From the NCBI GenBank assembly GCA_023459875.1, contig JAEWRY010000002.1, forward strand, positions 8,466 to 72,465: DNA of 64,000 nucleotides. The letters are read 5' to 3'. Below, in pieces: positions 16,762 through 24,341 of the stretch. The stretch comes from Bacillota bacterium. Lineage in GTDB: Bacteria > Bacillota > Clostridia > Oscillospirales > Oscillospiraceae. The number at the start of each line of letters is the position of its first letter. Within the stretch, counting starts at the first letter, position 1. The notes below the pieces were generated by a model, which saw only the letters and a list, made by a program, of their open reading frames with translations, was not told the DNA's origin and did not search any database. A program made the translations under genes and the position numbers.

Positions 16762-16927
16762 TCGGATCCCTCTTTCTTTCGTTTGGATCTGTTAAATTCA
16801 TTATAGAACCCAAAACGCGGAAAATGCAACCCCAACATTTTCGGCTTCGCTGAAGGATTCACTGAAAAAGTCATTGAATAAATCAATGAAAAATTTAAAC
16901 TTTAAATATAACACATATATAACGTGC

Positions 16928-16970
16928 TGTCAAGTTATTTGTTGACAACTTTTTTTCTTTGTGCCATACT
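16928..16970 (+). promoter_or_regulatory. rightward arm promoter with palindromic operator
   Basis: TTGACA (16942-16947), 17-base spacer ending TGTGC, CATACT (16965-16970). The -35 overlaps the inverted repeat TGTCAA-N8-TTGACA at 16928-16947. Nearly the same as the dctP promoter. Confidence 0.75.
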
Positions 16971-17011
16971 GATTTTGGCTTGATAATTAGGACCCGTCAA
17001 AGGAGGTTGTC

Positions 17012-17428
17012 ATGGGGATAAAAAAACTGGGGCACATCGGTATCGCGGCCGCCGAAGGCGGCGGAACGGTGGATTTTTTTGTCAAATATCTCAGCGGCGC
17101 GTTGTCCGGCAGAGATGAATACCCCGATATGAAGCAGATTTCCAGTATGGTGCGGGTGAGCGGCTGCCCGCTTGAAATCATGGAGCCCACGGGCCCTGAC
17201 GGCGTCGTAGGCAAATACATCGCAAAGCACGGCCAGGGAATTCACCATCTTTCTTTTGAGGTGGAGGGAATCGAAGCATTTGCCGAGACGCTGGAGGCGG
17301 ACGGCATAAAGATCGTCGGGAAGCAGCTGGACGCGCCCGTCAAATTTATGTTTATCGATCCCCGCTGCGCCGGGGGCGTGTTGATCGAGCTCTATGAGCC
17401 CCAAACCCTGCAGCCAAACAACAAGTGA
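17012..17428 (+). CDS. VOC-fold protein, methylmalonyl-CoA-epimerase-like
   Basis: 138 aa, two beta-alpha-beta3 modules of the vicinal-oxygen-chelate superfamily. GHIGIAA at the start, LEIMEPTG, GIHHLSFEVEG and LIELYEP provide the usual His and Glu metal ligands at positions like those of methylmalonyl-CoA epimerase. AAAGGAGG precedes ATG 17012. It is first in the rightward CaiB-SDR-HMGCS-thiolase operon, so an acyl-CoA or hydroxyacid epimerase role fits. There is no mutase nearby, so methylmalonyl-CoA itself is doubtful as substrate. Confidence 0.8.
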   Translation: MGIKKLGHIGIAAAEGGGTVDFFVKYLSGALSGRDEYPDMKQISSMVRVSGCPLEIMEPTGPDGVVGKYIAKHGQGIHHLSFEVEGIEAFAETLEADGIKIVGKQLDAPVKFMFIDPRCAGGVLIELYEPQTLQPNNK

Positions 17429-17439
17429 GGAGTCCTGGC

Positions 17440-18651
17440 ATGAAAAAATTATTTGAAGGGATTCGGGTGATCGATTTCGGCAACAACGTGGCGGGCCCCC
17501 TTTGCGCCGCTATGCTGGCCGACTTCGGCGCCGACGTCATCAAGGTGGAAAAGCCCGTCCTTGGCGACGACAGCCACGGCTTTACCCCCTATGTCGAGGG
17601 CAAGAGCGTGACCAATCTCTGGCTCAACCGTGGTAAGCGCTCCATTGTGCTGGACACGAAAAACTCCGAGGGAAAGCGTCTGTTTAAGGAGCTTTTAAAG
17701 GACGCCGACGTGCTGATTGAGAGCTTCAAGCCGGGCGTCATGGCGCGGCTGGGGTTCTCCTGGGAAGACCTCCACCCCGATTTCCCCAGGCTCATTATGT
17801 TTTCGGCCTCCGCGTTCGGCCAAAACGGCCCCTACAAGGAGCTGCCCGGCTACGACATGATCGCCCAGGCTGTGAGCGGCCTCATCGACGTCACCGGCTA
17901 TTCCGACCTGCCCCCGGTGAAGATCGGCCCCTCCATCTGTGATTATGCCTGTTCTTACAACGGATTCGGCGCCATTGCCGGCGCGCTGTTCTACCGGGAA
18001 CGCACCGGCATCGCCCAGTACATCGACATTTCACTGGCCGAGTGCGGGCTCGCCATGAACGACCACACCGAGCTTGCCATCTGCGATCCCACGGTCCACA
18101 GAAACGGCAATCATCACGTGATCCTAGGGCCTTATGGCATCTTTAACGCCAAGGGCGGAAGCATCGCCATCGCCGCGCTCAATCCCAAGCTCTGGACCAC
18201 ACTGTGCACGCTGATGGGACGCGAGGAGCTGATTAACGATCCCGAGCTGGACACCTCCGGCAAGCGCGCCGACCCAAAGGTCCTTCCCAGAGTGGTCGAG
18301 GCAATCGAAGGCTGGCTCAATACCTGTTCCGGCATCGACGAGGCACAGGGTATCCTCCGCGCCTCCGACATTCCCTGCGCCAAAATCACAAAGGTCAAGG
18401 ATCTGCAGTACGACCCGCACTACATAGAACGGGGCATGATCATCGATTTCCCCACTCCCCAGTTCTCGGTCCCCGCCGTTAAGGCCAGAGGCGAGCAGAT
18501 TCACATGTCCGAAACGCCCGCCGAAATCCGACCGGGGCCGGAGATCAATCAGCATGCCGGTGAGATCCTGCGCGAAGTTCTGGGCTATAACGACACCCAA
18601 ATCGGGAGCTTCATTGAAAAAGGCGCGTTCGGCCGGCAATACGACTCTTGA
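17440..18651 (+). CDS. CaiB/BaiF family CoA-transferase (class III)
   Basis: 403 aa. Opens with LFEGIRVIDFGNNVAGPLCAAMLADFGADVIKVEKP, then the family GDDSHGF, LDTKNSEGKRLFKELLKDADVLIESFKPG and the central DVTGYSDLPPVKIGPSICDYACSYNGFGAI, where the active-site Asp should lie (SICDY). Length is typical. ATG 17440 follows GTGAGGAG. Transfers CoA between acyl-CoA and a free acid, so it likely activates the acid brought in by the TRAP system of the same regulon. Confidence 0.92.
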   Translation: MKKLFEGIRVIDFGNNVAGPLCAAMLADFGADVIKVEKPVLGDDSHGFTPYVEGKSVTNLWLNRGKRSIVLDTKNSEGKRLFKELLKDADVLIESFKPGVMARLGFSWEDLHPDFPRLIMFSASAFGQNGPYKELPGYDMIAQAVSGLIDVTGYSDLPPVKIGPSICDYACSYNGFGAIAGALFYRERTGIAQYIDISLAECGLAMNDHTELAICDPTVHRNGNHHVILGPYGIFNAKGGSIAIAALNPKLWTTLCTLMGREELINDPELDTSGKRADPKVLPRVVEAIEGWLNTCSGIDEAQGILRASDIPCAKITKVKDLQYDPHYIERGMIIDFPTPQFSVPAVKARGEQIHMSETPAEIRPGPEINQHAGEILREVLGYNDTQIGSFIEKGAFGRQYDS

Positions 18652-18673
18652 TAAAGCATCGGAGGTCTTACTT

Positions 18674-19426
18674 ATGTCAATTAATCAGGGCCGCGTGGCA
18701 ATTGTGACCGGAGCGGGGCAGGGGATCGGCAGAGGCGTGGCTCTCCGCCTGGCCGCCGCCGGCGCGTATGTGGTCGCGGCAGACGTTAACTCAAATCAGC
18801 TGACAGGTCTCATCGGCGAGATTACCGCCGCGGGCGGCGAAGCTCTGGGCATCGAAGGGGACGTGGGCGTGAAAGCCGACGCGGAACGGATCGTGGGGGC
18901 TGGCATAGACAAATGGGGCAGGATCGATATTCTCTTCAACAATGCCGGCATCAACCGGGACGCGCTGCTCCACAAAATGACCGAGCAGCAGTGGGACGAT
19001 GTGCTCCGCGTCAATCTGAAGGGCTGCTTTCTGATGATGCAGGCGGTCTACCCCTCCATGCGCGAGAACGGCTTCGGCCGCATCATCAACGTATCCTCCT
19101 CCGCGTGCCGCGGCAACGTGGGTCAGGCCAATTATTCCGCCACAAAGGCCGCCATCAACGCCCTCACCTACACGGCCGCGCTGGAAATGGCCCGCTACGG
19201 CATCACCGTTAACTCCATCTGCCCGGGTGTAATCGACACGCCCATGGCGAGAGCTGTCCCCGAAAAAATCTTCGAGCGCTGGATGAACGTCATTCCCGCC
19301 AAGAGGATCGGGACACCCGACGACATGGCCGAAGCAGTTTTGTTCTTCGCCGGAGAAAACTCGGGGTATATTAACGGCCAGACCATCTGGGTGGACGGCG
19401 GCATGCAGACCGGGCTCAAAATGTAA
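18674..19426 (+). CDS. SDR family oxidoreductase (FabG-like)
   Basis: 250 aa classical SDR: TGAGQGIGRG near residue 13, NNAGINRD, catalytic Ser in INVSSSACR, YSATKAA, and INGQTIWVDGGM at the C-terminus. ATG 18674 follows GGAGG. NAD(P)-linked hydroxyacyl/ketoacyl oxidoreductase is likely. Second SDR of the same regulon, with the one at 11712-12473. Confidence 0.9.
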   Translation: MSINQGRVAIVTGAGQGIGRGVALRLAAAGAYVVAADVNSNQLTGLIGEITAAGGEALGIEGDVGVKADAERIVGAGIDKWGRIDILFNNAGINRDALLHKMTEQQWDDVLRVNLKGCFLMMQAVYPSMRENGFGRIINVSSSACRGNVGQANYSATKAAINALTYTAALEMARYGITVNSICPGVIDTPMARAVPEKIFERWMNVIPAKRIGTPDDMAEAVLFFAGENSGYINGQTIWVDGGMQTGLKM

Positions 19427-19437
19427 CGCAGACAAAT

Positions 19438-19471
19438 CCCCTGCACGCTCTCGCGCGGGAGCGTGCAGGGG
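19438..19471 (+). terminator. intercistronic GC hairpin
   Basis: Perfect 13-base arms CCCCTGCACGCTC (19438-19450) and GAGCGTGCAGGGG (19459-19471), 8-base loop, followed by GGAAATTTTATT. A possible attenuator before the HMGCS-like gene. Confidence 0.65.
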
Positions 19472-19555
19472 GGAAATTTTATTCCGGGAAAGACCCGGAG
19501 CGGCGGGAAGCCATGCCGCCCCGGTCCAAACAGAAATTTCGGGAGGTGCAACCCA

Positions 19556-20977
19556 ATGGTCGGTATTAAGGCCTACGGCGCCTATATACCATTCAACAGA
19601 CTCAGCCGAAAAAAAATCGGCGAGGCCTTCAATAAAAAAGTGACGCCGGGTGAAAAAGCCGTCGCGAACTATGACGAGGACAGCATCACCATGGCGGTGG
19701 CGGCGGCGCTTGCCTGCTGCAAAAACTACGACACAAAAACGATCGACTCCGTCTATTTCGCTTCCACAACCGCGCCCTATAAGGAAAAGCAGTGCGCCAC
19801 GGTTCTCGCTGGCGCTCTCGATATGAGAAGAGACGCCCGGTCGGCTGATTTCGCTGGCTCCCTGCGGATCGGTTCCTCAGCTCTGCTCGCGGCCGCGGAT
19901 GCCGCGGCCGGCGGGACAGACACCCTTGTGGGCGTTGCCGACTGCCGCCTCGGCGCGGCCGACGGGGCGAACGAACTGAACTTCGGCGACGGCGCGGCGG
20001 CTTTTCTCATGGGACGAGAGAACGTTCTCGCCGAACTCACCGCCTGGCACAGCATTTCCTCCGACTTCCACGATCTGTGGCGGGATGAAAACGACAAATA
20101 CGTCCGTCTCTGGGAAGAGCGCTACGCTCTGGAGGAGTGCTATAACAAGGTCGTCGCCGGCGCGGCGGAGGCCGCCATGAAGAAAACGGGGCTTGAGCCG
20201 AAGGACTTCGCGAAAATCGTCCTCTACGCGCATACCGCCCGCTATCAGAAAGAAGCGGCAAAAAAGCTCGGCTTTTCGGTGGGGCAGGTTCAGGACGGAA
20301 ACTACGATACCGTGGGCAATACAGGCGCGGCCCAGGCTCCCATGATGCTCGCTGGCGCCCTGGAAACAGCGAAGCCCGGCGACAGGATCCTGTATCTGGG
20401 TTACGGCGAAGGCTGCGACGCCATGATCTTCACCGTTACTCCCGCCATCGAGAAGCTGGTTCCCCGCCCCGGCCTGAAAAGATTGCTCAGCAGCAAAAAA
20501 GATACGATGAATTACGAAAAATACCTGCGCTGGCGCGGGCTGCTGGATTTCGAGCCCGCCCGCCGACCTCGCGCCATGCGCTCGTCTCTCCCCGAATATT
20601 ACCGTGTTCCCGAAAAAAATTTCGCCCTTTACGGCAGCAAGTGCAAGGTTTGCGGAACCCCCCAATTCCCCACCGCCAGGGTCTGCGTGGAATGCCAGGC
20701 CGTGGATCAGATGGAGCTTTACCGCTTTTACGGCCGCAGGGCAGTTGTGAGGACCTTTACCGTAGACTACCTGGCCGAGTCTCAGGATCCGCCCAATGTG
20801 GTCGTCGTCCTGGATTTCGAGGGTGGGGGAAGAATCTTCTGCAATCTGGTGGACTGTGACCTGGACAAAATCAAAATCGGCATGGAGGTTGATATGTCTT
20901 TCCGCTGCCTTCAGACGGTGGACGGCATCCATACTTACTTTTGGAAAGCGGTGGCTAAGCCGCAGGAAGGGGCGTGA
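19556..20977 (+). CDS. HMG-CoA-synthase-like protein fused to DUF35 (OB/Zn-ribbon)
   Basis: 473 aa. Residues 1-310 follow the HMG-CoA synthase/KAS III thiolase fold (VGIKAYGAYIPFNRL, YFASTTAPY, NFGDGAAAFLMG, GNTGAAQAPMMLAGAL). Residues about 335-470 are a DUF35 module with a zinc ribbon CKVCGTPQFPTARVCVEC followed by an OB fold. At the position of the nucleophilic Cys the sequence is DFAGSLRIGSSAL (residues 98-110), with no Cys, so normal acyl transfer is unlikely and an aldolase-like or structural role is possible. In archaea, thiolase, HMG-CoA synthase and DUF35 form one complex; here two of the three are fused, followed 5 bases later by the thiolase. GGGAGGTGC precedes ATG 19556. Confidence 0.85.
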   Translation: MVGIKAYGAYIPFNRLSRKKIGEAFNKKVTPGEKAVANYDEDSITMAVAAALACCKNYDTKTIDSVYFASTTAPYKEKQCATVLAGALDMRRDARSADFAGSLRIGSSALLAAADAAAGGTDTLVGVADCRLGAADGANELNFGDGAAAFLMGRENVLAELTAWHSISSDFHDLWRDENDKYVRLWEERYALEECYNKVVAGAAEAAMKKTGLEPKDFAKIVLYAHTARYQKEAAKKLGFSVGQVQDGNYDTVGNTGAAQAPMMLAGALETAKPGDRILYLGYGEGCDAMIFTVTPAIEKLVPRPGLKRLLSSKKDTMNYEKYLRWRGLLDFEPARRPRAMRSSLPEYYRVPEKNFALYGSKCKVCGTPQFPTARVCVECQAVDQMELYRFYGRRAVVRTFTVDYLAESQDPPNVVVVLDFEGGGRIFCNLVDCDLDKIKIGMEVDMSFRCLQTVDGIHTYFWKAVAKPQEGA

Positions 20978-20981
20978 GGGG

Positions 20982-22163
20982 ATGGCAATGGGAATCAGAG
21001 ATAAAGCCGCCGTCATCGGCATGGGCTGCAGCAAATTTGGCGAGCGGTTCGACTGCAGCCTGGAAGATCTCATGCTGGAGGCCGTCTCCGAATGCCTGGC
21101 GGACGCGAACATGGAGCTGGGCGATATCGACGCTTTCTGGTTCGGCACCTATTCCTCGGGCCTCGCGGGGGACACCTTATCCAACCGTCTGAAAATCCAG
21201 TATAAGCCGGTTACCCGGCTGGAGAATAAATGCTGCACGGGCACCGACGTGTTCCGCAACGCCTGTTATGCGGTAGTCTCCGGAGCCTGCGACGTGGCCA
21301 TGGCCATCGGCGCGGAAAAACTCAAAGACGGCGGATACAGCGGCCTTGCCATTCCCAACTGGGAAAACGACCGCACCGTCCCCGATATGTCTGCGCCGGC
21401 ACTCTTCGCCCTTTCCGGATCCGCTTATATGCATAAGTACGGGCTCACCGAACAGCAGCTCCGTGAAGCCTTTGCCCGCATTGCCTTCAAGAACCATTCC
21501 AACGGCGCCTTAAGTCCAAAGGCCATGTTCCGCGAGGAGGTGCCCACGGCAAAGATCCTCGGTATGCCCTTTATCGCGTACCCGCTCACGATCATGGACT
21601 GCTCGGGCGTTTCCGACGGCTGCGCCTGCGCCATTATCACCCGCTCCGAAAACGCCAAAAAGTACCGTCCCGATCCCATGTACGTCAAAGCGCTGCAGAT
21701 TGCCGCCGGTCCGGCCCACAGCGAGAAACACCAGAGCTATGACTTTACCACCGTTGTGGAGACCTGCCATGCCGCCGAGGCGGCCTACCGGGAGGCGGGG
21801 ATTACGAATCCGGAGGAGCAGATTTCCCTGGCGGAGGTCCATGACTGTTTTACCATCACGGAGCTGATGCTATACGAGGACCTGGGCTTCAGCCAGCGCG
21901 GCGAAGGCTGGAGGGATGTCCTGAACGGCAAGTTCGACCGGGACGGCAGACTCCCCGTCAATATTGACGGCGGGCTTAAATCTTTCGGTCATCCCATAGG
22001 CGCCACCGGACTGCGCATGATTTACGAGATGTGGCTCCAGTTCCACGGGAAGGCCGGCGCCCGCCAGCGGGAAAACATAAAACTGGGAATGACGCACAAC
22101 ATGGGCGGTACGCCGTATTCCTGCGTCTCCGCGATTTCCATCGTGGGCAAGGAACTGGGCTGA
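20982..22163 (+). CDS. SCP-x/archaeal-type thiolase
   Basis: 393 aa thiolase of the lipid-transfer/archaeal subgroup. Nucleophile Cys in ENKCCTGTDVFRNA (residues 84-85), NHSNGALSPKA, EVHDCFTITE and GGLKSFGHPIGATG (His). The C-terminal Cys-x-Gly of ordinary thiolases is replaced by THNMGGTPYSC. ATG 20982 is 4 bases after the previous stop. It should work as a complex with the HMGCS-DUF35 fusion just upstream, either for carbon-carbon cleavage or for condensation with channelled intermediates. Confidence 0.88.
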   Translation: MAMGIRDKAAVIGMGCSKFGERFDCSLEDLMLEAVSECLADANMELGDIDAFWFGTYSSGLAGDTLSNRLKIQYKPVTRLENKCCTGTDVFRNACYAVVSGACDVAMAIGAEKLKDGGYSGLAIPNWENDRTVPDMSAPALFALSGSAYMHKYGLTEQQLREAFARIAFKNHSNGALSPKAMFREEVPTAKILGMPFIAYPLTIMDCSGVSDGCACAIITRSENAKKYRPDPMYVKALQIAAGPAHSEKHQSYDFTTVVETCHAAEAAYREAGITNPEEQISLAEVHDCFTITELMLYEDLGFSQRGEGWRDVLNGKFDRDGRLPVNIDGGLKSFGHPIGATGLRMIYEMWLQFHGKAGARQRENIKLGMTHNMGGTPYSCVSAISIVGKELG

Positions 22164-22167
22164 GCCT

Positions 22168-22356
22168 ATGAACGTGGAGCAGCAAACGCGGGAATACTGT
22201 CCGGTCGCGGGGGAAGAGGTCACCCTTACCCGGCTGTTTTCCGTGGAAGGCGGAGGCTCCTGCCAGATGGATATCGGCATCGCGCACGTAAGCTGCGAAC
22301 GGAGTCCCCATTGTCCCGGAGTCAGGATGAATCAGGACTGCCTTCTGAACCAATAA
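22168..22356 (+). CDS. small Cys-containing protein, unknown
   Basis: 62 aa, starting 4 bases after the thiolase stop and ending before a terminator, so it is probably translated with the operon. It has four Cys (EYCPV, SCQMD, SCERSPHCPG, DCLL: five counting all), suggesting a small metal-binding or redox peptide. I do not recognise a family. Confidence 0.5.
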   Translation: MNVEQQTREYCPVAGEEVTLTRLFSVEGGGSCQMDIGIAHVSCERSPHCPGVRMNQDCLLNQ

Positions 22357-22396
22357 ATCCGGCGTATTCCGTATATCACATACGGGACGCTGATAG

Positions 22397-22432
22397 AAAA
22401 ACCTTGTAGCCGCTATGACTGCAAGGTTTTTT
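22397..22432 (+). terminator. operon terminator
   Basis: AAAACCTTG (22398-22406) pairs with CAAGGTTTT (22422-22430), followed by further T. Confidence 0.75.
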
Positions 22433-22450
22433 ATTCTTCGGTTGCATTTT

Positions 22451-22464
22451 GTTGTAAATACAAC
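22451..22464. promoter_or_regulatory. palindromic operator before the Fe-S/cupin genes
   Basis: GTTGTA-AA-TACAAC, a perfect 14-base inverted repeat 55 bases upstream of the Fe-S gene; the AT-rich stretch TATATTGTACAC after it may hold the -10. The regulator is unknown. Confidence 0.5.
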
Positions 22465-22518
22465 GGATTTTTTCTGTTCTATATTGTACACTGATCTTAC
22501 AAAGTTGAGGTGAGTGGA

Positions 22519-23235
22519 ATGATCAGAAAAATAATTACGATTAACGAAGAAAAATGCAATGGCTGCGGTTTGTGCGTAAAAGCGTGTCATGAGGGCGCGC
22601 TCACTATCGTAACCGGCAAAGCCAAGCTCATGCGCGACGATTACTGCGACGGGCTCGGGAACTGTCTGCCCGTGTGCCCGGCAGGCGCCATTTCTTTTGA
22701 GGAACGTGAGGCAAACGCATATGACGAGGCTGCGGTTAAAGCCAAGGAGGCCGAGCAGAACACGGCCGGGCTGTCCTGCGGCTGTCCGGGAACGCAGTCC
22801 AATCTGATAAACCGCGCCGGCTCTGACCCGCGCTTTTGCGATCATTATGCCCCTTTGGCAAGCCGGCTTTCGCAGTGGCCGGTCCAGATCAAACTGGTTC
22901 CGGTCAGCGCGCACTATTTTGAAAACGCAGATCTGCTGATTGCGGCCGACTGCACGGCCTTTGCATACGGGGATTTTCACAATGGCTTTATTCGCGGCAG
23001 AATAACTCTCATCGGATGTCCCAAGTTGGACGCGGCGGACTATTCGGAAAAGCTCACCGCCATTATAAAGAACAACAGCATAAAAAGCGTAACCGTCGTC
23101 CGCATGGAAGTCCCCTGCTGCGGAGGCCTTGAGGCGGCAGTAAAAACAGCAATCAATAGCAGCGGAAAAACTCTTCTCTGCCAGGTCGTTACAATTTCAG
23201 CCGACGGAAGAATTTTGGATGAGGAGGATATATAA
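22519..23235 (+). CDS. 2x[4Fe-4S] ferredoxin-domain protein with Cys-rich C-terminus
   Basis: 238 aa. N-terminal dicluster domain: CNGCGLCVKACHEGAL (residues about 13-28) and CDGLGNCLPVCPAGAI (about 48-63). The C-terminal 150 residues carry more Cys: CGCPG, CDHY, AADCTAF, GCPKLD and MEVPCCGG. Together this matches a group of clostridial iron-sulfur proteins found beside small cupins; their reaction is not known to me. ATG 22519 follows GAGGTGA; an in-frame GTG at 22510 is less likely. Its stop overlaps the cupin start (TAATG). Confidence 0.8.
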   Translation: MIRKIITINEEKCNGCGLCVKACHEGALTIVTGKAKLMRDDYCDGLGNCLPVCPAGAISFEEREANAYDEAAVKAKEAEQNTAGLSCGCPGTQSNLINRAGSDPRFCDHYAPLASRLSQWPVQIKLVPVSAHYFENADLLIAADCTAFAYGDFHNGFIRGRITLIGCPKLDAADYSEKLTAIIKNNSIKSVTVVRMEVPCCGGLEAAVKTAINSSGKTLLCQVVTISADGRILDEEDI

Positions 23236-23555
23236 TGACAGAACAGATTTATACGATGAGCAGCGCCGAAAAACATGTGATAGAACCCGTCATCAAAGAT
23301 GAAAACCTTCACTATATGCATATGGTGCTGAAAAATGGCGAGGCGCTGCCCGTGCACACCACCAACGCAACTGTATATATGACGGTCGTTCAAGGAAACA
23401 TGACCTTACGCCTGAACGGAGAAGCGCCGGCGGAATACAAAGAAAGAACCGTCCTTAAAATCCCCCTCGGGGTAAAAATGGACGCAAAAAATCTAAATGC
23501 CGAAACTCTGGAACTGTTTGTGGTGAAAGCACCGGCTCCATCATCGGGAGCGTAA
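23235..23555 (+). CDS. small cupin-like protein
   Basis: 106 aa single-domain cupin: HMVLKNGEALPVHTTNATVYMTVVQGNMTLRLNG has the G-x5-H-x3 and following beta-strand pattern, though the usual second His is absent. Translationally coupled to the Fe-S protein (overlap TAATG). Probably a metal- or ligand-binding accessory of the upstream protein. Confidence 0.75.
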   Translation: MTEQIYTMSSAEKHVIEPVIKDENLHYMHMVLKNGEALPVHTTNATVYMTVVQGNMTLRLNGEAPAEYKERTVLKIPLGVKMDAKNLNAETLELFVVKAPAPSSGA

Positions 23556-23600
23556 AATCAGGATTGAATCAGAAAAGCAAGTTCGTGCGCTTCAAAGAAA

Positions 23601-23640
23601 CAGAGGGACGGAAACCGGTGAAACGGCATCCGTCCCTCTG
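23601..23640. terminator. bidirectional terminator
   Basis: Arms CAGAGGGACGG (23601-23611) and CCGTCCCTCTG (23630-23640) between convergent genes. Confidence 0.7.
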
Positions 23641-23655
23641 TCTGTTCAGTACAAA

Positions 23656-24144
23656 TCACCGGAAATTTTCTTTGCTTTCCACATACATCTGAGCGGAGAC
23701 CCGATTGTCGTCAATTTCTTTTTCCGTCATCGCTCTTGCGATTTTCACAGGGTTTCCGATGGCGATCGAACCGTCAGGAATCGGCGTTTTAGCGGTAACC
23801 ACCGACCCTGCTCCAACGATGCAGTTGCATCCGACTTTTGCTCCGGTCACAAGGATAGCGCCCATGCCGATGGTGGTATTGCTGCCGATTATACAGCCGT
23901 GAAGGATTGCGTTATGTCCAATCGTCACGTTATCCCCTATGGTGATCGGCACATCCGGCGGGCAGTGAAGGACACAACTTTCCTCGATGCAGCACCGGTT
24001 TCCAATCGTGATCGGGGCGTTGTCTCCGCGGATTACAGCATTGAACCACACGCCGCAATCTTCGCCAAGAGTCACATCTCCAACTACAACAGCGCCTTCC
24101 ATGATTACAACCGAACCATTTGTATATTGCCGTTTCATTTTCAT
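23656..24144 (-). CDS. gamma-carbonic anhydrase-like hexapeptide-repeat protein
   Basis: 162 aa left-handed beta-helix protein with repeated (I/V)GxxxxI units. The zinc ligands of gamma-carbonic anhydrases can be placed: CVLHC, TIGHNAILHG. It resembles YrdA/PaaY/CaiE-type proteins, some of which have carbonic anhydrase or acyl-CoA thioesterase activity. The start is chosen as ATG 24144 (a GTG lies 6 bases upstream). Single gene between terminators. Confidence 0.85.
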   Translation of the reverse strand: MKMKRQYTNGSVVIMEGAVVVGDVTLGEDCGVWFNAVIRGDNAPITIGNRCCIEESCVLHCPPDVPITIGDNVTIGHNAILHGCIIGSNTTIGMGAILVTGAKVGCNCIVGAGSVVTAKTPIPDGSIAIGNPVKIARAMTEKEIDDNRVSAQMYVESKENFR

Positions 24145-24292
24145 AACCACACACCCCAGAAAAATTCATTTTGTTTTTATTTTATACTTTGTTTCCAGCT
24201 TTGTCCATGTATTATTCGACGGTATCTGTCTGATTATCAGCCGATTCTTTCAGAACAACGCAAAAACTGCCAAGCATTATTGTTTAAATAAA

Positions 24293-24326
24293 GCGGGCTT
24301 AACGCCGCAAATGGCGTTAAGCCCGC
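24293..24326 (-). terminator. terminator of PFOR 1
   Basis: Perfect 14-base arms GCGGGCTTAACGCC (24293-24306) and GGCGTTAAGCCCGC (24313-24326) with T-rich flank on the minus strand. Confidence 0.8.
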
Positions 24327-24341
24327 TTTCTATCAGGGATT

